Source: Pseudomonas aegrilactucae
GTDB lineage: Bacteria; Pseudomonadota; Gammaproteobacteria; Pseudomonadales; Pseudomonadaceae
NCBI RefSeq assembly: GCF_019168305.1
Contig: NZ_JAHTBI010000054.1
Span: 1-64,000, forward strand
Length of the DNA stretch: 64,000 bases
Direction of reading: 5' to 3'
The notes below the pieces were generated by a model. It worked only from the letters and a program-made list of their open reading frames with translations, was not told the origin of the DNA and ran no database searches. How positions within the stretch are numbered: the stretch's first letter is position 1; every line of letters starts with the position of its first letter. Position numbers and translations under genes: made by a program. This document shows positions 31,961 through 41,026 of the stretch, one piece after another.

Positions 31961-33658
31961 ATGTTCGAAAACTTTTGGAAGGATAAGTACCCAGCCGGGA
32001 TTGCCTCGCAAATCAATCCCGATGAGTATCCGAATATTCAAGCGGTATTGAAGCAGTCCTGCCAGCGTTTCGCCGACAAACCGGCATTCACCAACCTGGG
32101 CAAGACCATCACCTACGGCGAGTTGTATACCCTGTCGGGTGCGTTCGCTGCCTACCTGCAACAGCACACCGACCTGCAACCCGGTGACCGCATCGCGGTG
32201 CAACTGCCCAATGTGCTGCAGTACCCCGTGGCCGTGTTCGGTGCCCTGCGCGCCGGGCTGATCGTGGTCAACACCAACCCGCTGTACACCGCGCGGGAAA
32301 TGGAACACCAGTTCAACGATTCCGGTGCCAAGGCGCTGATCTGCCTGGCCAACATGGCGCACCTGGCAGAGAAGGTGGTGCCCAGGACCCAGGTCAGGCA
32401 CGTCATTGTCACCGAAGTGGCCGACCTGCTGCCACCGCTCAAGCGCCTGCTGATCAACAGCGTGATCAAGTACGTGAAAAAGATGGTGCCGGCCTATCAC
32501 CTGCCCAACGCCGTCAAGTTCAACGATGCGCTGAGCAAGGGCCAGGGCAAGGCCATCAATGAAGCCAACCCGTCCAGTGGCGAGGTGGCCGTGCTGCAGT
32601 ACACCGGCGGCACCACCGGCGTGGCCAAGGGCGCCATGCTGACCCACCGCAACCTGGTGGCCAACATGCTGCAGTGCCGCGCCTTGATGGGCTCGAACCT
32701 GCATGAAGGCTGCGAGGTGCTGATCACCCCGTTGCCGCTGTACCACATCTACGCCTTCACCTTCCATTGCATGGCGATGATGCTGATCGGCAGCCACAAC
32801 ATCCTGATCAGCAACCCGCGCGACCTGCCGGCAATGGTCAAGGAACTGTCGAAGTGGAAGTTCACCGGCTTCGTCGGGCTGAACACCTTGTTCGTGGCGC
32901 TGTGCAACAACGAAACCTTCCGCAAGCTGGACTTCTCGGCCCTGAAGCTGACGTTGTCCGGTGGCATGGCGTTGCAGGTGGCGGTGGCCGAGCGCTGGAA
33001 GAGCGTGACCGGCTGCGCCATCTGCGAAGGCTACGGCATGACCGAGACCAGCCCGGTGGCGGCGGTGAACCCGGCCGAGCAGAATCAGATCGGCACCATC
33101 GGCATCCCGGTGCCCTCGACCCTGTGCAAGGTCATCGACGACAGCGGCCAGGAGCTGGCGCTGGGCGAGGTGGGCGAGCTGTGCATCAAGGGCCCGCAAG
33201 TGATGAAAGGCTACTGGCAGCGCGACGAGGCGACCACCGAGATCCTGGATGCCGAGGGTTGGCTCAAGACGGGTGACATCGCGCTGATCCAGACCGACGG
33301 CTACATGCGCATCGTCGACCGCAAGAAAGATATGATCCTGGTGTCGGGCTTCAATGTGTACCCCAACGAGCTGGAAGACGTATTGGCGACCCTGCCGGGC
33401 GTGTTGCAGTGTGCGGCGATCGGTGTGCCGGACGAGAAGTCGGGCGAGATCATCAAGATCTTCATCGTCGCCAAGCCGGGTGTGACCCTGACCAAGGAGC
33501 AGGTGATGGAGCACATGCGTGCCAACGTCACGGCGTACAAGGTGCCGCGCCTGATCGAGTTCCGCGATGCGTTGCCGACCACCAACGTGGGCAAGATCCT
33601 GCGGCGTGAACTGCGTGATGAAGAGCTGAAGAAGCTGGGCTTGAAGAAGATCGCGTGA
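31961..33658 (+). CDS. fadD1: long-chain fatty acid-CoA ligase
   Basis: 565 aa from ATG 31961 (MFENFWKDKYPAGIASQINP) with GGAGGA upstream; an in-frame extension to 31868 is not needed. Same domain order as fadD2: YTGGTTGVAKGAMLTH near 214, PLPLYHIYAFTFHC, YGMTETSPVAAVNP, GWLKTGDIALIQTDGY, FadD motif GFNVYPNELEDVL, and VGKILRRELRD. The two proteins are closely similar over their length, pointing to an old tandem duplication with divergent substrate range. The C-terminus (LKKLGLKKIA) is short and basic. A REP pair follows instead of a classic terminator. Confidence 0.94.
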   Translation: MFENFWKDKYPAGIASQINPDEYPNIQAVLKQSCQRFADKPAFTNLGKTITYGELYTLSGAFAAYLQQHTDLQPGDRIAVQLPNVLQYPVAVFGALRAGLIVVNTNPLYTAREMEHQFNDSGAKALICLANMAHLAEKVVPRTQVRHVIVTEVADLLPPLKRLLINSVIKYVKKMVPAYHLPNAVKFNDALSKGQGKAINEANPSSGEVAVLQYTGGTTGVAKGAMLTHRNLVANMLQCRALMGSNLHEGCEVLITPLPLYHIYAFTFHCMAMMLIGSHNILISNPRDLPAMVKELSKWKFTGFVGLNTLFVALCNNETFRKLDFSALKLTLSGGMALQVAVAERWKSVTGCAICEGYGMTETSPVAAVNPAEQNQIGTIGIPVPSTLCKVIDDSGQELALGEVGELCIKGPQVMKGYWQRDEATTEILDAEGWLKTGDIALIQTDGYMRIVDRKKDMILVSGFNVYPNELEDVLATLPGVLQCAAIGVPDEKSGEIIKIFIVAKPGVTLTKEQVMEHMRANVTAYKVPRLIEFRDALPTTNVGKILRRELRDEELKKLGLKKIA

Positions 33659-33683
33659 TCTTCAAGGCGACCGCGTCGCGGTC

Positions 33684-33757
33684 GTTCGCTGGCAAGCCAG
33701 CTCCCACAGGGTTTAGCGGTGTTCACACTACCTGTAGGAGCCGGCCTTGCCAGCGAA
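33684..33757. repeat. inverted REP pair
   Basis: gttcgctggcaagccagctc (33684 on) inverted as cctgtaggagccggccttgc...gaa ending at 33757. Lies between the convergent ends of fadD1 and the FAD oxidoreductase. Confidence 0.85.
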
Positions 33758-33761
33758 GGCC

Positions 33762-35069
33762 TCAACGCAGTTTTTCAAGCATCTGGTAGTACCACATCCC
33801 CGCCGCCAGCAGCGGGTTGCCCAGCACATCGCCCATCGGCACCTTGATGTGGCTGCAGCCGGCAAATGTATCGAACCTGCCCAATGTGCCGGTAATGGCT
33901 TCAGCCATGATTTCGCCCATGATATGGCTGGTGGCGATGCCGTGCCCCGAATACCCCTGGCAATACCACACGTTGTCCGACAGCTTGCCCAGCTGCGGTA
34001 TGCGGTTGACCACGATGCCCATCGCGCAGCTCCACTGGAACTCGATCGGCACGCCCTTGAGCGCCGCAAAGGTCGCCTCGATGCAAGGGCGCAGCTCGCG
34101 TGCAATGTCCCGTGAGTCACGCCCCGAATAGTTGGCGCCCCCGCCGAACAGCAGGCGTCCGTCCGCAGTCATGCGGTAATAGTCGAGCACGAAGCGGCAG
34201 TCGTACACCGCCAGGTCCTGCGGGTTGAGTTGCCTGGCCAGCTCACCCAGTGGCGTGGTGGTCACGATGCCGCCCATGGCCGGGAAGATCTTGCCCTTGA
34301 GCTGGGGTTTTTCGAGCCTGTGGTACACATCGCCGGCCAGCATCACCTGGCGTGCATTGACGCGACCCTGGGCGGTGACCACCGCTGGCGTGTCGCCGTG
34401 CAGGATCTGCAGCACCTCGGAGTTCTCGAAGATCAGCGCACCCAGCTGGTGCGCCGCGCGCGCCTCGCCCAGGCACAGGTTGAGCGGGTGCAGGTGCAGG
34501 TTGCGCAGGTTTTTCAGTGCTCCCAGGTACAACGGGCTGTCCAGGTGCTGGCGTACGCTGTCGCGATCCAGCATCTGCACCTGTTCGCCCATGCCCCGGC
34601 GCTGTGCTTCGTCTGCGAAGGCCTGCAGCTCGGCCATGTGCGCAGGCTTCATGGCTGCGTGCAGGTGGCCGTGCTTGAGGTCGCAGTCGATGCCGTAGCG
34701 TTGCACCCGCTGCTCGATGATGTCATGGCCGCGAAAGCGCAGTTGCCAGATGAAATCGTCGACCTCATCACCCAGGCGCTTGCGCATCTGTTTGCGCATC
34801 GCCTCGTCGCCCGACAGGCTGCCGGTCACCTGGCCGCCGTTGCGACCACTGGCGCCCCAGCCGATACGGTTGGTTTCGACAATGGCCACCTTGAGGCCGC
34901 GCTCGGCCAGTTCCACCGCGCTGGCCACGCCGGTGAAGCCGCCGCCGATGATCACCACGTCGACCTCGACCGTGCCCTGCAGGGTCGGGTACTGGGTGGT
35001 GTCGTTCAGGCTGGCGGTGTAGTACGAGGCACTGCGCTGTGCAGGGCCATGATTCAGGGCTGCATTCAT
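33762..35069 (-). CDS. FAD-dependent oxidoreductase, gamma-glutamylputrescine oxidase-like
   Basis: 435 aa, DAO superfamily. N-terminal Rossmann motif VVIIGGGFTGVASAVELAER near residues 38-58, then NRIGWGASGRNGGQVTGSLS, the GASGRNGG motif typical of PuuB-type oxidases. Substrate-domain signs: YDCRFVLDYYRMTADGRLLF and the C-terminal FAD contact CQGYSGHGIATSHIMGEI. Expected reaction: oxidative deamination of a gamma-glutamylated polyamine, releasing H2O2 and ammonia. It follows a PuuA-like ligase by 27 bases on the same strand, so the two likely act in sequence on putrescine or a related amine. Confidence 0.85.
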   Translation of the reverse strand: MNAALNHGPAQRSASYYTASLNDTTQYPTLQGTVEVDVVIIGGGFTGVASAVELAERGLKVAIVETNRIGWGASGRNGGQVTGSLSGDEAMRKQMRKRLGDEVDDFIWQLRFRGHDIIEQRVQRYGIDCDLKHGHLHAAMKPAHMAELQAFADEAQRRGMGEQVQMLDRDSVRQHLDSPLYLGALKNLRNLHLHPLNLCLGEARAAHQLGALIFENSEVLQILHGDTPAVVTAQGRVNARQVMLAGDVYHRLEKPQLKGKIFPAMGGIVTTTPLGELARQLNPQDLAVYDCRFVLDYYRMTADGRLLFGGGANYSGRDSRDIARELRPCIEATFAALKGVPIEFQWSCAMGIVVNRIPQLGKLSDNVWYCQGYSGHGIATSHIMGEIMAEAITGTLGRFDTFAGCSHIKVPMGDVLGNPLLAAGMWYYQMLEKLR

Positions 35070-35096
35070 GTAGCGGTTCCTTGCAGAAAAGGGGGG

Positions 35097-36461
35097 TTAC
35101 GCCTGGGTCAGGTACCAGCGCCAGTCCTGTTCGCCGACTTCGGCCATGAACTGGCGAAACTCCGCGCGCTTGACCGCCAGGTACACCCCCAGGAAGGCCT
35201 CGCCGAACGCTTCGCGGGCCCAGTCCGAGCGCTCCAGCGCCGTCAACGAGGTCAGCCAGTCGGTAGGCAGCAGGTGGGTAGCCTGGGCATAGCCGTTGCC
35301 CTCGACCGGGGCGCCCGGGTCGAGTTGCTGGCGGATGCCCTGGTGGATGCCGGCCAGGATCGCCGCTGCTGCCAGGTACGGGTTGGCGTCGGCGCCGCAG
35401 ATGCGGTGTTCGATATGCCGGGTATAGGCCGGCCCACCCGGGACGCGCAGGCTCACGGTGCGGTTGTCGACCCCCCAGGTGGGCGCCAGCGGCGCGTAGC
35501 TGTTGGCCTGGAAGCGGCGATAGGAGTTGGCGTTGGGGCAAAACAGCAGCAGCGCGTCGAGCAGGTGGGCCAGCATGCCACCCACCGCCTGGCGCAGCAG
35601 CGGCGTGCCGGCCTTGTCTTCGCTGGCGAACAGATTGGTGCCGGCCGCGTCGGCCAGGCTGACGTGCATGTGCATGCCGGTGCCGGCCAGGTGGTCGAAC
35701 GGCTTGGCCATGAAGCAGGCCTGCATGCCGTGCTTGTGCGCCACGCCCTTGACCAGCCGCTTGTAGCGCACCGCCTGGTCCATGGCCAGCAGCGCGTCGC
35801 CGTGCTCCAGGGTGATTTCCACCTGGCCGGGGGCGTACTCGGAAATCGCCGTGCGTGCCGGAATGCCCTGGGCCTTGCACGCGCTGTAGAGGTCGGCCAG
35901 AAACGGCTCGATCTGCTCCAGCTCGCGCAGGCCGTACACCTGGGTGCTCCGCGGGCGGCCGCCGTCGGCATCCAGCGCCGGCTGCGGGCGCCCCAGGTGA
36001 TCGGGTTGCTGGTCGAGCAGGTAGAACTCAAGCTCGCAGGCCATCACCGGCTGGTAGCCATCGGCCTTGAGTGCATCGATCACCTTGACCAGCAGTTGGC
36101 GCGGGTCGGCGATGGTCGCCGGCAGCCCCTCGGTCGGGTGCATGCTGACTTGCAGCGCGGCGGTCGGTATCTGCCGCCAGGGCATGCGTACCAGGCTGCC
36201 CGACAGGGGATAGGCGCGGCAGTCGATGTCGCCCACATCCCACACCAGCCCGGAGTTCTCCACGTCATCGCCATTGAGGGTCAGGCCCAGGATGGTGCTG
36301 GGCAAGGGGCGCCCGCTTTCATACACGGCCAGCAGTTCTTCGCGGTGCAGCAGCTTGCCGCGTGGCACGCCGTTGGCATCAAGGATGAACAGCTCGATCA
36401 TGTCGATATCGGGGTTGGCGGCCAGAAACGCCTGGGCCTCTGCTACAGGGGCAAACTGCAT
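35097..36461 (-). CDS. glutamine synthetase family, gamma-glutamylputrescine synthetase-like
   Basis: 454 aa from ATG 36459-36461; a GTG five codons upstream is possible. Beta-grasp N-terminus (DMIELFILDANGVPRGK), then the GS catalytic domain: CELEFYLLDQ metal-binding Glu near 145, EYAPGQVEITLEHGDALLAM near 210, GTGMHMHVSL near 260, and RRFQANSYAPLAPTWGVDNR near 330 with the Arg that binds the amide product. ATP-dependent glutamylation of polyamines is the usual role for this subgroup. The oxidase gene is 27 bases downstream. Confidence 0.88.
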   Translation of the reverse strand: MQFAPVAEAQAFLAANPDIDMIELFILDANGVPRGKLLHREELLAVYESGRPLPSTILGLTLNGDDVENSGLVWDVGDIDCRAYPLSGSLVRMPWRQIPTAALQVSMHPTEGLPATIADPRQLLVKVIDALKADGYQPVMACELEFYLLDQQPDHLGRPQPALDADGGRPRSTQVYGLRELEQIEPFLADLYSACKAQGIPARTAISEYAPGQVEITLEHGDALLAMDQAVRYKRLVKGVAHKHGMQACFMAKPFDHLAGTGMHMHVSLADAAGTNLFASEDKAGTPLLRQAVGGMLAHLLDALLLFCPNANSYRRFQANSYAPLAPTWGVDNRTVSLRVPGGPAYTRHIEHRICGADANPYLAAAAILAGIHQGIRQQLDPGAPVEGNGYAQATHLLPTDWLTSLTALERSDWAREAFGEAFLGVYLAVKRAEFRQFMAEVGEQDWRWYLTQA

Positions 36462-36559
36462 GGTGCACTCGCTCACGCCACGAAGGCGTACGGGATCACG
36501 CGCACGGCGGCGCGGCAATCGGTCGACAGGGTGCGGCCGCACAAGGGCGGCGCGCCGGT

Positions 36560-36724
36560 TCAGTCAGCGGCGCGAGCGGTATCTGGTGGGCGGGCATGGC
36601 GGCAATGCCACAAGGCCCAGAAGGCGAGGATCACATTGAACAGGGGATTTTCACCGGGGCGAGCCCGCACCTTCGGGAACGAAGGGCGCATCACGGGGCG
36701 GGGCATGCACAAGGGTGAAGTCAT
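36560..36724 (-). CDS. possible 54-aa small membrane-anchored protein
   Basis: Frame from ATG 36722-36724 with GGGAG 9 bases upstream: MTSPLCMPRPVMRPSFPKVR, then a hydrophobic segment NPLFNVILAFWALWHC and a basic/polar tail. It lies 98 bases upstream of the glutamine synthetase-like gene on the same strand, in an otherwise empty 447-base divergent region. The ribosome binding site and one hydrophobic helix favour it being real, but conservation is unknown. Confidence 0.35.
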   Translation of the reverse strand: MTSPLCMPRPVMRPSFPKVRARPGENPLFNVILAFWALWHCRHARPPDTARAAD

Positions 36725-36908
36725 GCGCTGATACTCCCACGTGGCACAAGGTTCATTAAATCGGGCTTTGTATACCTTCAGTTGCGCGCTGGCTAAACAT
36801 TGCCCCGAACGGTCGAACCGTGCCGTGGCGGGGCAAATCTGCGACAATCCCCGCCTGACAACGCCGATCATGTGAAAGCAGGCTCACCTGCATTATTAAA
36901 AAGACGTC

Positions 36909-39900
36909 ATGACTGACCAGAACGCCGATATCGAGCAACTGCTGAAAAACATTGACCATGCCATGATTGCCGAGCGCCATCGCCTGCGCCGGCAACTGCA
37001 TGAACTGCGCAAGCGCCCCGACGAGGCCAAGCTCGCCCAATGGGCGGCGCGGGTTCAGGCTTCCTGCGCACAGGTCACAGCGCGCCAGCACAGCGTGCCG
37101 CGTATTCACTACGACGACAGCCTGCCGATCGCGGCCAAGCGCGACGAGATCAAGAAGGTGCTGGCCGCGCACCAGGTGCTGATCATCGCCGGTGAAACCG
37201 GCTCGGGCAAAACCACCCAGTTGCCCAAGATCTGCCTGGAACTCGGTCGTGGCCTGCACGGCCAGATCGCCCACACCCAGCCACGCCGTATCGCTGCGCG
37301 CAGCGTGGCCACGCGGGTCGCCGAAGAACTCGGCACGCCATTGGGCGCACTGGTCGGTTACCAGGTACGTTTCGAAGACCAGAGCGACGCCAACACCCTG
37401 GTCAAGCTGATGACCGACGGCATCCTGCTGGCCGAAACCCAGCACGACCGCTTTCTGGAACGCTACGACACGATCATCGTCGACGAAGCCCATGAACGCA
37501 GCCTGAACATCGACTTCCTGCTCGGCTACCTCAAGACCCTGTTGCCGCGCCGCCCGGACCTCAAAGTCATCATCACGTCGGCGACCATTGATCTTGAGCG
37601 TTTCTCCAAACACTTCAACGATGCGCCGATCATCGAGGTATCCGGGCGTACCTTCCCGGTCGAGACCTGGTACCGCCCGCTCACCAGCGAGCAGGACGAG
37701 GAGGGCAACCGCGTCGAGGACGACCTGACCGTCGACCAGGCGATCCTCGCCACCCTCGACGAAATTGCCGCCCACGAGCGCAGCCTCGGCAAGGGGCCGG
37801 GCGATGTGCTGGTGTTCCTGCCCGGCGAGCGCGAAATTCGCGATGCCGCCGAGATGCTGCGCAAGGCGCAGTTGCGCCATACCGAAATATTACCGCTGTA
37901 CGCCCGGCTGTCGCCGGCCGAGCAGCAGAAGATCTTCCAGTCCCACCCGGGGCGCAGGGTGGTGCTGGCCACCAACGTTGCCGAAACCTCGCTGACCGTG
38001 CCGGGCATCCGCTACGTGATCGACAGCGGCACCGCGCGCATCAGCCGCTACAGTTACCGCGCCAAGGTCCAGCGCCTGCCCATCGAAGCGGTCTCGCAGG
38101 CCAGTGCCAACCAGCGCAAGGGCCGTTGCGGGCGGGTCGAGCCGGGCATCTGCGTGCGCCTGTACAGCGAAGAGGATTTCAACGGTCGGCCGGCGTTTAC
38201 CGACCCCGAGATCCTGCGCACCAACCTTGCGGCAGTGATCCTGCAGATGCTGCACCTGCGTCTGGGCGAGATCGATGCGTTCCCGTTCATCGAGCCGCCC
38301 GATGGCAAGGCCATCAGCGACGGCTTCAACCTGTTGCAGGAGCTCTCGGCGGTCAACCGCGAAAATCAGCTGACGCCACTGGGACGACAGCTGGCGCGTC
38401 TGCCGGTCGACCCGCGCCTGGGCCGCATGCTGCTGGAGGGTGCCAAGCAAGGCAGCCTGCAGGAATTGCTGATCGTCGCCAGTGCGCTGTCGGTGCAGGA
38501 CCCGCGCGAGCGTCCGCCGGAGCGTCAGCAAGCCGCCGACCAGGCCCATGCACAGTGGAAAGACCCCGACTCGGATTTTGCCGCGCTGGTCACCCTGTGG
38601 CGTGGCTTCGAGGAGCAGCGCCAGGCACTGACCGCCAGCCCGCTGCGCAACTGGTGTCGCAAGAACTTCCTGAATTATCTGCGCCTGCGCGAGTGGCGCG
38701 ACGCCCACCGCCAGTTGAGCCTGATCTGCCGCGACCTGCAGTTGAGCATCAACAAGGAGCCGGCCGACTACCCGCGCCTGCACAAGGCGATCCTCTCCGG
38801 GCTGCTCAGCCAGATTGGCCAGAAGACCGAAGACGGCGACTATCTCGGCGCACGCCAGCGTCGCTTCTGGGTTCACCCCTCCTCGGGGCTGGGAAAGAAG
38901 CGCCCGCAGTGGCTGATGACCGCCGAGCTGGTGGAGACCACCAAGCTGTATGCACGCATGGTCGCCAAGATCGAGCCCGACTGGATCGAGCCGCTGGCCG
39001 GGCACCTGATCAAGAAGAACCACTTCGAACCGCACTGGGAGAAAAAGCGCGGCCAGGTGGTGGCCTACGAGCAGGTCACGCTGTACGGCATGATCGTGGT
39101 CGGCCGTCGCCCGGTGCATTACGGCCCCATCGACCCACAGATGTCCCGCGAGCTGTTCATCCGCGAGGCGCTGGTAGGGGGCGAAATCCAGTCACGGGCC
39201 AAGTGCCTGGCGGCCAACACGCGTTTGCTCGAGCAGCTCGACGAGTTGGAAGCCAAGGCGCGTCGGCGCGATATCCTGGCTGACGAAGAAACCCTCTACG
39301 GCTACTACGAAGCGCGCCTGCCGGCTGAAATTCACCAGACGGCGACCTTCGACAGCTGGTACCGCGTCACCAGCCAGCAAGACCCGCAACTGCTGATCAT
39401 GCGCGAAGAGGACGTGCTGGCGCGCGAAGCCAGTGAAGTCACCGCTGCGCAGTACCCCGATACCCTGCGCCTGGGTGACCTGAGCCTGGCGCTGAGCTAC
39501 CACTTCGAGCCCAACCACCCGCGTGACGGGGTGACTGTGCGGGTGCCGGCGCCGTTGCTGCCGAGCCTGCCGGGCGAACGCCTGGAGTGGCTGGTGCCAG
39601 GGTTGCTTGAGGCCAAGTGCATTGCCCTGGTGCGCAACCTGCCCAAGGCCTTGCGCAAGAACTTCGTGCCGGTGCCGGACTTCGTCAAGGCGGCATTGCA
39701 GCGCATGACCTTCGCCGAGGGCTCGTTGCCCCAGGCACTGGGCCGCGAATTGCTGCGCATGACCGGCGTGCGGGTGACGGACGAGGCGTGGGCCGAGGCA
39801 GCGGCGCAGGTGGAAAACCACCTGAAGATGAACCTGGAGGTGGTCGATGGCCAAGGCAAGTTTCTTGGCGAGGGCCGCGACCTGACCGAGCTCACGGCGC

Positions 39901-40820
39901 GCTTCGTTGCCGCCAGCCAGGCTGCACTGGCCGTGCCGCAGTCGGCCAAGGCCCAGCAGCCGGTGGAGGCCAAGGTGTTCGCCGAGGTCGCCCAGACCGC
40001 CCAGCAGAAGATCGCCGGGCTGTCGATGACGGTGTACCCGGCGTTGGTGGAAGAGGGCGGCACCGTCAAGGAAGGGCGTTTCTCGACCCTGGCCGAAGCC
40101 GAGTTCCAGCACCGCCGCGCGCTGCAACGCCTGCTGCTGCAGCAACTGGCCGAACCTGCCAAGTTCCTGCGCACCAAGCTGCCCGGGTTGACCGAGCTGG
40201 GCCTGCTGTACCGCGAGCTGGGACGGGTCGATGCGCTGGTCGAGGACATCCTGCTGGCCAGCCTGGACACCTGCATTCTGGACGGTGAAAGCAGCCTGCC
40301 ACGGGATGGCGCGGGCCTGGCCTCGCTGGCCGAGCGCAAGCGCGGCCACTGGGCCGACCACGCCGAACGCCTGGCGCGACTGACCCTTGATATCCTCAAG
40401 CTCTGGCACGGCCTGCAAAAGCGTTTCAAGGGCAAGATCGACCTGGCCCAGGCCGTGGCGCTCAACGACATCAAGCAGCAATTGGCCAACCTGGTGTATC
40501 CGGGCTTCGTGCGTGAAACCCCGGCCGTGTGGCTCAAGGAACTGCCGCGCTACCTCAAGGCCGTCGAGCTGCGTCTGGAGAAGCTCGGTTCGCAGGTACA
40601 GAAGGACCGCGTCTGGAGCGGTGAACTGAGCGGCCTGTGGGCACAGTACAAGGCGCGCGCCGACAAGCATGCCCAGGAAGGCAAGCGCGACGAGCAAGGG
40701 GTGCTGTACCGCTGGTGGATCGAGGAATACCGGGTATCGCTGTTCGCCCAGCAGTTGGGCACCAAGGTGCCGATTTCCGACAAGCGCCTGGCCAAGCAGT
40801 GGAGTCAGGTGGAAGCCTAA
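36909..40820 (+). CDS. hrpA: ATP-dependent RNA helicase HrpA
   Basis: 1303 aa, the full length of bacterial HrpA. DEAH-box helicase: motif I IAGETGSGKTTQLPK near residue 95, motif II VDEAHERSLNIDFL near 195, motif III TSATID, motif VI QRKGRCGRVEPGICVRL near 400, followed by the HA2 and OB-fold regions (residues 470-780) and the large C-terminal domain of unknown function (DUF3418) up to RVSLFAQQLGTKVPISDKRL. Acts on mRNA and stalled ribosomes in E. coli. Monocistronic; a GC hairpin follows. P. putida synteny places it between the polyamine pair and the FabH-like gene. Confidence 0.96.
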   Translation: MTDQNADIEQLLKNIDHAMIAERHRLRRQLHELRKRPDEAKLAQWAARVQASCAQVTARQHSVPRIHYDDSLPIAAKRDEIKKVLAAHQVLIIAGETGSGKTTQLPKICLELGRGLHGQIAHTQPRRIAARSVATRVAEELGTPLGALVGYQVRFEDQSDANTLVKLMTDGILLAETQHDRFLERYDTIIVDEAHERSLNIDFLLGYLKTLLPRRPDLKVIITSATIDLERFSKHFNDAPIIEVSGRTFPVETWYRPLTSEQDEEGNRVEDDLTVDQAILATLDEIAAHERSLGKGPGDVLVFLPGEREIRDAAEMLRKAQLRHTEILPLYARLSPAEQQKIFQSHPGRRVVLATNVAETSLTVPGIRYVIDSGTARISRYSYRAKVQRLPIEAVSQASANQRKGRCGRVEPGICVRLYSEEDFNGRPAFTDPEILRTNLAAVILQMLHLRLGEIDAFPFIEPPDGKAISDGFNLLQELSAVNRENQLTPLGRQLARLPVDPRLGRMLLEGAKQGSLQELLIVASALSVQDPRERPPERQQAADQAHAQWKDPDSDFAALVTLWRGFEEQRQALTASPLRNWCRKNFLNYLRLREWRDAHRQLSLICRDLQLSINKEPADYPRLHKAILSGLLSQIGQKTEDGDYLGARQRRFWVHPSSGLGKKRPQWLMTAELVETTKLYARMVAKIEPDWIEPLAGHLIKKNHFEPHWEKKRGQVVAYEQVTLYGMIVVGRRPVHYGPIDPQMSRELFIREALVGGEIQSRAKCLAANTRLLEQLDELEAKARRRDILADEETLYGYYEARLPAEIHQTATFDSWYRVTSQQDPQLLIMREEDVLAREASEVTAAQYPDTLRLGDLSLALSYHFEPNHPRDGVTVRVPAPLLPSLPGERLEWLVPGLLEAKCIALVRNLPKALRKNFVPVPDFVKAALQRMTFAEGSLPQALGRELLRMTGVRVTDEAWAEAAAQVENHLKMNLEVVDGQGKFLGEGRDLTELTARFVAASQAALAVPQSAKAQQPVEAKVFAEVAQTAQQKIAGLSMTVYPALVEEGGTVKEGRFSTLAEAEFQHRRALQRLLLQQLAEPAKFLRTKLPGLTELGLLYRELGRVDALVEDILLASLDTCILDGESSLPRDGAGLASLAERKRGHWADHAERLARLTLDILKLWHGLQKRFKGKIDLAQAVALNDIKQQLANLVYPGFVRETPAVWLKELPRYLKAVELRLEKLGSQVQKDRVWSGELSGLWAQYKARADKHAQEGKRDEQGVLYRWWIEEYRVSLFAQQLGTKVPISDKRLAKQWSQVEA

Positions 40821-40860
40821 TCGCCGAGACTTGTGGCACACTTGGCGAACTTCGCGGTGC

Positions 40861-40886
40861 GGCGCCGGCCCTGATTGGCCGGCGCC
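40861..40886. terminator. GC-rich perfect hairpin after hrpA
   Basis: GGCGCCGGCC-CTGATT-GGCCGGCGCC, 10-bp stem, 40 bases after the hrpA stop. No T run follows, so its role as a terminator is uncertain. Confidence 0.45.
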
Positions 40887-41026
40887 TGTCCCGCTACAGC
40901 ATGCAGCACAGCGCATTGCCCCGCTTGCCTGGGGCGTTGCCTGTACAACTTGGTACTCACGTGCCATTTGACTGACCGAACAGGTCGTTGCCGGGCAGGC
41001 AATGGCCCCCGAACAGAGGAACGACC

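Noticed and set aside
34230..36731. 833-codon plus-strand open frame
   Set aside because: It runs antisense through two well-supported genes (oxidase and glutamine synthetase-like) and has the composition expected from their GC-rich third positions; no domain is visible.
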